Shown here: positions 58,690 through 64,000 of the stretch, piece after piece | Layout: each line of letters starts with the position of its first letter | How positions within the stretch are numbered: position 1 is the first letter of the stretch | Source of the DNA: Saprospiraceae bacterium | GTDB taxonomy: Bacteria; Bacteroidota; Bacteroidia; Chitinophagales; Saprospiraceae | Reading direction: 5' to 3' | Assembly (NCBI GenBank): GCA_029251525.1 | Contig: JAQXDE010000055.1 | Location: 186,001 to 250,000 of the forward strand | DNA length: 64,000 bases | Notes under the pieces: generated by a model | What the model was told of the DNA's origin: nothing | Databases searched by the model: none | What the model saw: the letters and a program-made list of their open reading frames with translations, nothing else | Position numbers and translations under genes: made by a program

Positions 58690-59868
58690 TTAAAATAAAA
58701 CTTTAGTAGTAAAAACGCCAGAAGCTGTTTTTACTGTAGCTATATAAATTCCACTTTGAATATTCCCAATTTTTAAAATTACTTCTTGTTGAGCCTCTGA
58801 AGAGTTCATTTCCAAAACTGTTTTCCCAAATGTATCATATACACGAACATTTAAAATATCTGAAGTATTAGAGGTTGTTACGAGTTCTTTAGAAATCGGA
58901 TTTGCAAGCACTTTAATATTATCAACAAAAATATTGTTATTCCTTAGTATGATAGTTCCTTCTGCAGGATTAGAGTGTACAAATTGACTGAAGAATTCCC
59001 ATATATGTTCTGTGGCATTAAAGTCGCGGTTGGTTACTATTCCTGGTAAATCAATGGTAGCATCTGGCCAACTATGCCCTCCATTTTCAACAATGTAAAA
59101 CCAAACCTTTGAATCTTCATCACCATTATTATACTCTAATTTTTCTACAGTAGAGTTATCAGTTATACTAATATTTGCAATTTCAATTGTATCGGCAAGA
59201 GTCGTACAATTATTATGATCGACCCAATGATATACTAAATCTGGGATAGAAGGTGCAAAAAGAGTAATTCCATTAAAGTTAACTATGCCATCATTTGTCC
59301 CATGGATTTGCATCACAGGTACAGCGCGAGAAGGATTACAGTTATCTAATTGTTCAAAAAATACACCACCGGTTACTGAAGCAACCGCAGTAATTCGGTC
59401 AGATAATTCGCAGGCTAATCTGTGGCTCATGTATCCTCCATTCGACATCCCCGTCGAGTAAACTCTTGCCAAATCGATATTGTAATCTGTATAAACTCGA
59501 TCAATTAATAAACTAAAAAATCCAAGGTCATCTACATCGGTTCCGAAGTATGCGTTCCAATGTGACCCAGTTTGACCATTGATAGTAGTCCTTGTTAACC
59601 CTTGAGGTATCACGACAATAAAATTTTCTAATTCTGCAAGGTTATTTAAACCTGAATAAAAAGTTTGCTGAGCTCGATTTGAACCAAATCCATGTAGGTT
59701 AAAAACCATGGGTAAGCTTTGTCCAATTTGATAAGTTGAGGGGAGAAAAATCGAATATTCACGCATTTCTCCATCGTGTTGAATGGTTTCGTTAATTAGT
59801 TGCTGGGAAAAACTGTATGAATTTATAAAAATGAAAAGTATGAAAAAGGTATATTTTTTTTGATACAT
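58690..59868 (-). CDS. Secreted PHB-depolymerase-type esterase (LpqC-like) with T9SS domain
   Basis: A 392-residue alpha/beta-hydrolase with a signal peptide (1-22). The oxyanion motif NLHGFGSN, nucleophile Ser142 in TGMSNGGYMS, Asp in IHGTNDGIVNF and His in ENGGHSWPD are all present. GSHWNAYFGTDVDDLGFF is typical of the LpqC/polyhydroxybutyrate depolymerase and feruloyl-esterase-like group. Residues about 315-392 are a T9SS type A sorting domain. It degrades esters (polyester or plant-wall esters) outside the cell; the exact substrate is unknown. It lies downstream of era on the same strand, 41 bases away. Confidence 0.88.
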   Translation of the reverse strand: MYQKKYTFFILFIFINSYSFSQQLINETIQHDGEMREYSIFLPSTYQIGQSLPMVFNLHGFGSNRAQQTFYSGLNNLAELENFIVVIPQGLTRTTINGQTGSHWNAYFGTDVDDLGFFSLLIDRVYTDYNIDLARVYSTGMSNGGYMSHRLACELSDRITAVASVTGGVFFEQLDNCNPSRAVPVMQIHGTNDGIVNFNGITLFAPSIPDLVYHWVDHNNCTTLADTIEIANISITDNSTVEKLEYNNGDEDSKVWFYIVENGGHSWPDATIDLPGIVTNRDFNATEHIWEFFSQFVHSNPAEGTIILRNNNIFVDNIKVLANPISKELVTTSNTSDILNVRVYDTFGKTVLEMNSSEAQQEVILKIGNIQSGIYIATVKTASGVFTTKVLF

Positions 59869-59909
59869 CTTAATTATTATTAAATTTAGTTTATGTTGGA
59901 TAATCGAGT

Positions 59910-60806
59910 TTATTGATTGTAGCCAAATTGTTTTAAAAAACTATCGTTATCTCGCCAATTATCTTTCACTTTGACGAATAACTCTAGAAAAACTTTGCTC
60001 TCTAGGAAAACTTCAATGTCTGTCCTTGCAGCAGAGCCTAACTTCTTGATAGCAGTTCCACCTTTTCCAATGATGATTGATTTTTGAGTTTTGCGAGCAA
60101 CATAAATGAGGGCACTAATTCTGACTAAGGGGTCACCACTTTTTGTTTTGGTTTCCTTGAATGATTCAATGACGACTTCAGCAGAGTAGGGGATTTCTTG
60201 CTGATATTGTTGAAGAATTTTTTCCCTAATAATTTCACTTACAAAAAACCGCTCAGGTTTATCTGTTAATTGATCTTTTGGATAAAATGCAGGACCTTCT
60301 TTTAAATAATTTAAAATTACTTTAAAGAGTTTTTCTGTGTTTAATTTTTTCAAAGCAGATATAGGAACTGTTTCTGTAAAGTCAACTAGCATATTCCACT
60401 GTTGAATTAATTCCATTACTTTCTTGTCTTTGATCGTATCAATTTTATTGATAACTAAAAAAACAGGGACTTCCATTTTTTTTAACTTCTGAATGATCGG
60501 ATCATCTTCTGTGTAATGTTCATTTGGCTCAGTCAAAAACAACATTACATCTCCATCTTTAAATGTGGTATCGACAAACCGATTCATTGCGACATGCATT
60601 TTGTAAGCAGGATCTCGAACTACTCCTGGAGTATCTGAGAACACAACTTGGTAATCCTCATCACTTACAATTCCTATAATTCGATGCCGAGTTGTTTGAG
60701 GCTTATTTGTAATGATTGACATTTGTTCTCCAACTAGTGCGTTCATTAAGGTAGACTTGCCCACATTTGGCCGACCTATAATATTTACAAAACCTGATTT
60801 ATGCAT
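59910..60806 (-). CDS. era: Ribosome-assembly GTPase Era
   Basis: A 298-residue Era. G1 GRPNVGKST (residues 11-19), G3 DTPG, G4 NKID and a C-terminal KH domain (IIGKGGTAIKKLG near 245) are intact. It binds 16S rRNA and helps 30S subunit maturation. It forms part of a minus-strand run with the conserved unknown gene upstream (about 100 bases away) and the esterase downstream. Confidence 0.96.
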   Translation of the reverse strand: MHKSGFVNIIGRPNVGKSTLMNALVGEQMSIITNKPQTTRHRIIGIVSDEDYQVVFSDTPGVVRDPAYKMHVAMNRFVDTTFKDGDVMLFLTEPNEHYTEDDPIIQKLKKMEVPVFLVINKIDTIKDKKVMELIQQWNMLVDFTETVPISALKKLNTEKLFKVILNYLKEGPAFYPKDQLTDKPERFFVSEIIREKILQQYQQEIPYSAEVVIESFKETKTKSGDPLVRISALIYVARKTQKSIIIGKGGTAIKKLGSAARTDIEVFLESKVFLELFVKVKDNWRDNDSFLKQFGYNQ

Positions 60807-60907
60807 ATGTGTTTTTAGAGGTTGAATGATTTTTTGACTTATTAAAATGTAAAAGGTTTATTCAAATTTTAATTTTTATAAGAGGTATTAACTGTTTAAC
60901 ATTACGT

Positions 60908-61549
60908 TCAATAACGAAGTTGTTTTACCTCACCATGAATTAAATTTTCAATAATTTTATATAAAACTTTCGGGGCGAGTGGTCGCCAAATGACATCATT
61001 GAAGTGTTTACCGAGGTTTACATAAAACTGGATTTGAGTTTCTTCCATTTCAGTTTGAACATGTTGGAGTAAGTTAATAAAACAAATCCAACCTTTTTCG
61101 TCATTCGCATCTTCTTGCCATTCTTCATAATAACAATCATCTGAGCCATGGAAGTTGAGTACATTTTCACAGACTAGAATAAACTTAGAAACCCCATGTT
61201 GGGCTAATACATCCATTACGTCTCTCTTCAAAAACATAATATCATTAGTCACCGCATCATTCCATTCACCAATTAATTCCATTACCGCAAAGCCTTCCTC
61301 ATAGTCTGCGAACAATATTTTCATATACAATGTGGGCGATCCAAAATTATCCCATTGGGGATGGATAAAATAATTGTATATTTTTTGTGAATATTGAAAT
61401 TCACTGTACTCTCTTCCGTAAAAAGGAGAACGTTCATCTTTCTCTGATTGATAGCGGTCTCTCCATTTGTAATGTGGTTCTATGGTATGCAATATTCTGA
61501 TCAATAATTTTATAAGGAATAATTGTAGATTTATCTTTAAAAGAATCAA
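60908..61549 (-). CDS. Conserved Bacteroidota protein of unknown function
   Basis: A 213-residue cytoplasmic protein. The N-terminal part (HTIEPHYKWRDRYQSEKDER, SPFYGREYSEFQ) and the centre (LYMKILFADYEEGFAVMELI, KFILVCENVLNFHG) look strongly constrained. I do not know a named domain. The frame can open at ATG 61549, but alternative TTG starts near 61504 and 61492 would remove a hydrophobic non-conserved leader and leave room for the divergent gene's promoter. It is divergent from the NadR-like gene, with overlapping 5' regions. Confidence 0.7.
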   Translation of the reverse strand: MILLKINLQLFLIKLLIRILHTIEPHYKWRDRYQSEKDERSPFYGREYSEFQYSQKIYNYFIHPQWDNFGSPTLYMKILFADYEEGFAVMELIGEWNDAVTNDIMFLKRDVMDVLAQHGVSKFILVCENVLNFHGSDDCYYEEWQEDANDEKGWICFINLLQHVQTEMEETQIQFYVNLGKHFNDVIWRPLAPKVLYKIIENLIHGEVKQLRY

Positions 61550-61565
61550 AATTCGTCAATTATCC

Positions 61566-62078
61566 GTGGATAAAGAAATAAAAAAAATAATTTTTACCGG
61601 CCCTGAGTCAACAGGTAAATCAACCCTTGCTAAAAAACTATCTCAATTGTATAACACAGTTTGGGTCCCAGAGTTCGCAAGGACTTATCTTGAAGGTATG
61701 AATCGTTTATATAGAGAAGAGGATTTATTGAAAATTGCTCAAGGTCAGCACGATTTAGAATCTTTTTTTCTTAAAAGAACGAATAAATATTTGTTCTGCG
61801 ATACGAGTATGTTAGTTATGAAAATTTGGTCAGAATATCGATTTGGTAAATGTCATCCATGGATATTAGAACAATTGGAAAATGAAAAAAATGCTAGCTA
61901 TGTTTTATGTGGAACTGATATCTCATGGGAAAATGATGAATTAAGAGAAAATCCAAATGATCGAGATGAACTTTATCAAAAATATCTTTCCGAATTAAAA
62001 TTTTATCAAAAAGAATTTATCGAGGTATCTGGTAGTCAGAATGATAGAATAGCAAAGGTGGAGATATTTATTAATTAG
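61566..62078 (+). CDS. NadR-like nucleoside kinase (AAA_28 P-loop protein)
   Basis: A 170-residue P-loop kinase starting at GTG (VDKEIKKIIFTGPESTGKST), with the P-loop at about 12-20. An ATG at 61482 would add 28 non-conserved residues. The GPESTGKST loop, VPEFARTYLEG and CDTSMLVMKIWSEY match the ribosylnicotinamide-kinase domain of NadR. The usual substrate is nicotinamide riboside. Because the gene lies just upstream of a TPP riboswitch and TonB receptor, phosphorylation of an imported vitamin such as thiamine is an alternative. It is divergent from the conserved unknown protein gene. Confidence 0.75.
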   Translation: MDKEIKKIIFTGPESTGKSTLAKKLSQLYNTVWVPEFARTYLEGMNRLYREEDLLKIAQGQHDLESFFLKRTNKYLFCDTSMLVMKIWSEYRFGKCHPWILEQLENEKNASYVLCGTDISWENDELRENPNDRDELYQKYLSELKFYQKEFIEVSGSQNDRIAKVEIFIN

Positions 62079-62133
62079 GAAAATAATTACACAAAACTAG
62101 GAGTCAGTAATAAAAAAAGCTGGACAAAAATAT

Positions 62134-62141
62134 TACATTTG
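62134..62141 (+). promoter_or_regulatory. -7 promoter element of the TPP riboswitch transcript
   Basis: TACATTTG matches TAnnTTTG. The predicted start, about 62148, coincides with the first base of the riboswitch P1 stem. Confidence 0.6.
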
Positions 62142-62147
62142 CGTAAT

Positions 62148-62226
62148 CTTGTTTGGGGTGTCCTGCTATCGGGACTGAGATCATACCCATTGAACCTGCT
62201 CAGATTATGCTGAGAAGGGAAATAAG
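62148..62226 (+). ncRNA. TPP riboswitch (thi box) aptamer
   Basis: The conserved elements are in order: GGGGTG (62155-62160), CTGAGATC, ATACCCATTGAACCTG, CAGATTATGCTGAG and AAGGGA. CTTGTTT at 62148-62154 pairs with AAATAAG at 62220-62226 to form P1. The element binds thiamine pyrophosphate and here should control the TonB-dependent receptor downstream. Confidence 0.95.
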
Positions 62227-62268
62227 CCTTTCTGAATTAAAATTTATCAACCGATAAATTTGGCTTTT
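62224..62268 (+). promoter_or_regulatory. Candidate expression platform of the TPP riboswitch
   Basis: AAATTTATC (62240-62248) and GATAAATTT (62253-62261) form a 9-bp hairpin with a 4-base loop. It can be extended by AAGCC at 62224-62228 with GGCTT at 62262-62266, followed by TTTC. The AAG of that extension belongs to P1, so the two folds compete. The U-run is short, so attenuation by termination is probable but not certain. Confidence 0.5.
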
Positions 62269-62385
62269 CAATGGTGTTTACTGAATTAAAAATTTTGCAC
62301 AAACCCCTGTGTAAGATATTTTTTTCAATCCTTTTTGTCAAATAAATCAAAAACAACAACGGCAACAAGGTAAAACACATTTTAT

Positions 62386-64000
62386 ATGAAAAATTTATTT
62401 AAAAACAGTTTTTGCACTTTTGTAATTACATTGTTATTGTCAACTACTGGATTTTCTCAAGGAGGGGGATCTAAAGTTTTTGGAAAAATAACATCAGATG
62501 GTGAACCATTAATTGGTGCTTCAATTTTTATTTTAGAACTTGAAAAGCATGCGATTTCACAAATTGGAGGGGATTATATTTTAGATAATATTCCCGCTGG
62601 AAATTATAATGTAAGAGTTAATTACACAAGTTATTCTGATTATGAAGTTTCCATTATAATTAAAGGAGACATGCGTTTAGATATTGAAGTATCTCGCCAA
62701 ATTGAATTTGATGAACTTATTGTTTCTGCCACACGTGCAGGTGAAAAAACTCCTATGACATATACTAATGTGGATAAGGAATATTTGGAGAAAAATAATC
62801 TAGGGCAAGATGTACCTTACCTTTTGAAGACTACACCATCTGTTGTTGTAAGTTCAGATGCTGGAACTGGGATAGGTTACACGGGTATTCGAGTGCGTGG
62901 CTCAGATCCGACTAGGATTAATGTAACAATAAATGGGATTCCATTAAATGATTCAGAATCGCAAGGCGTATTTTGGGTAAATATGCCAGACTTTACCACA
63001 AGTGTAGATAATATACAAATTCAACGTGGAGTTGGTACTTCAACAAATGGAGCAGGAGCTTTTGGTGCTTCGATTAATTTGAATACCTCAAAAGTTCAGA
63101 AAGAGGCCTACGCTCAGTTATCAAATTCTGTCGGCTCTTTTAATACATTAAAAAATAATATTCAGCTAGGAAGTGGATTAATAAAAAATAAATTCACTTT
63201 TGATGCTCGACTTTCCAGTATTAAATCTGATGGATTTATTGATCGTGCAGCAGTAGATTTAGTTTCTTATTATTTGTCCGGTGCTTATATTTCTGATAAA
63301 ACTTCTATACGATTGAATACTTTTTCAGGCCATGAGGTTACCTATCAAGCATGGAATGGTGTTCCTGCCCAGTATGTAGATAGGGAAGAGCTCCGATCAT
63401 TTAATACTGCAGGTACTGAAAAGTCAGGAACTCCACACGACAATGAAGTTGATGATTATAGTCAGACTCATTACCAAGCTTTGTTGAATTATCAAATCAA
63501 TGATAATTGGAATTTTAATGGTGCATTCCATTATACTAAAGGTGCGGGATTTTTTGAACAATACAAAGCCAGAGAGAACTTCATCGATTATGGATTGAAT
63601 AATATAGAGTTGGAGAATGATACGATTACTTCGACAGATTTAATTAGGCGAAGATGGTTGGATAATGATTTTTATGGGGTAACATATGCCTTAAAGTATA
63701 ACCCTGATAAATTTGATTTTACGCTTGGAGGTGGTTGGAATAAATATAAAGGCAAACATTTTGGTGAAATTATTTGGGCCGAATTCATGAGTAATGGAGA
63801 ACAAGGGCATCGATACTATGATAATGATGCAGAGAAAACAGATTTTAATATTTTTGGGAAATTCAGTACTGAATTGGTAAGTCAATTGTATGGATATGTT
63901 GATTTACAATTCAGAAGAGTGGATTATGAATTTTTAGGTTTAGGAGCAAATGGAAATCCGTTAGCAACTTCTGCTAGTTTGAATTTCTTCAATCCAAAAT
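62386..64000 (+). CDS. TonB-dependent outer-membrane receptor, probable thiamine uptake; 3' end outside the window
   Basis: 538 codons are present and the frame runs off the right edge. A signal peptide (1-25, ending GFSQ) is followed by a carboxypeptidase-regulatory-like domain (about 30-110, KVFGKITSDGEPLIGASI). The plug domain follows (GIRVRGSDPTRINVTINGIP, VFWVNMPDF, NIQIQRGVGTSTNGAGAFGA), then the first barrel strands. The TPP riboswitch ahead of it places it with the Bacteroidota receptors predicted to import thiamine or its precursors, usually in front of a PnuT permease gene. Such a gene may lie just beyond the window. Confidence 0.92.
   Translation, partial: MKNLFKNSFCTFVITLLLSTTGFSQGGGSKVFGKITSDGEPLIGASIFILELEKHAISQIGGDYILDNIPAGNYNVRVNYTSYSDYEVSIIIKGDMRLDIEVSRQIEFDELIVSATRAGEKTPMTYTNVDKEYLEKNNLGQDVPYLLKTTPSVVVSSDAGTGIGYTGIRVRGSDPTRINVTINGIPLNDSESQGVFWVNMPDFTTSVDNIQIQRGVGTSTNGAGAFGASINLNTSKVQKEAYAQLSNSVGSFNTLKNNIQLGSGLIKNKFTFDARLSSIKSDGFIDRAAVDLVSYYLSGAYISDKTSIRLNTFSGHEVTYQAWNGVPAQYVDREELRSFNTAGTEKSGTPHDNEVDDYSQTHYQALLNYQINDNWNFNGAFHYTKGAGFFEQYKARENFIDYGLNNIELENDTITSTDLIRRRWLDNDFYGVTYALKYNPDKFDFTLGGGWNKYKGKHFGEIIWAEFMSNGEQGHRYYDNDAEKTDFNIFGKFSTELVSQLYGYVDLQFRRVDYEFLGLGANGNPLATSASLNFFNPK

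Noticed and set aside
1-64000. Search for tRNA, rRNA, CRISPR, insertion sequences and attachment sites
   Set aside because: No T-arm GGTTCGAATCC-type motif, no repeat-spacer array, no transposase or integrase and no terminal inverted repeats were found by reading both strands.

Overview
The window is AT-rich chromosomal DNA (roughly one third G+C by eye) from a member of the Bacteroidota, most likely a Saprospiraceae/Lewinella-like lineage. The evidence is the large set of secreted proteins with type IX secretion (T9SS) C-terminal sorting domains, a short primary sigma factor of the Bacteroidota type, TAnnTTTG promoter elements, the lack of clear Shine-Dalgarno sequences, frequent GTG/TTG starts, a DUF3276/PUR protein, and a TPP riboswitch in front of a TonB-dependent receptor. 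Species-level placement is inference.

Layout. 1-7000: a truncated M43-type metalloprotease, an ABC exporter half, a PUR-domain nucleic-acid-binding protein, a secreted CPPC thioredoxin-like protein, a class C beta-lactamase-like hydrolase and an SH3-NlpC/P60 hydrolase. 7000-20300: cystathionine beta-synthase, a LysM/DPBB envelope protein, KdsB with a GT-C membrane glycosyltransferase, a Nudix-type regulator divergent from threonine aldolase, a CYTH phosphatase, a bifunctional nuclease-like protein, electron transfer flavoprotein etfBA divergent from a TPR protein, dapF, and a small T9SS protein. 20300-34000: large secreted proteins (CotH kinase/lamin-tail protein, M1 peptidase, 1516-residue reprolysin-like protease) with a DEAD-box helicase and a DUF998-like membrane protein. 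34000-45900: lepA, a broken membrane-protein gene overlapping a second DEAD-box helicase, a locally GC-rich gene of unknown function, a Tat-exported molybdenum hydroxylase pair, a group III truncated haemoglobin, a zone of gene decay (broken TPR gene and a possible DUF2892 remnant), an EamA exporter and a small beta-barrel. 45900-55000: a T9SS PGRP amidase, MarC, an Lrp regulator with a TruC-like pseudouridine synthase, a Nudix-like protein without a Nudix box, two unknown envelope proteins, the primary sigma factor, a nitrilase-fold amidase and a Crp/Fnr regulator. 55000-64000: a repeat-built T9SS type B protein, a secreted esterase, Era, a conserved unknown protein divergent from a NadR-like kinase, then a TPP riboswitch and a truncated TonB-dependent receptor.

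How the parts fit. Housekeeping genes (lepA, era, rpoD, dapF, kdsB, etfAB) are interleaved with secreted degradative enzymes: proteases, a peptidoglycan amidase and an esterase, plus adhesin-like repeat proteins. That mix suits a surface-attached or predatory polymer degrader. I found no tRNA, rRNA, CRISPR array, prophage or intact insertion sequence. The features most worth a second look are the three tandem 11-bp palindromes between etfB and the TPR gene, the clustered pseudogenes, two Nudix-fold proteins lacking catalytic residues, promoter elements that touch start codons (near-leaderless mRNAs), and the riboswitch-NadR-like kinase-TonB locus.
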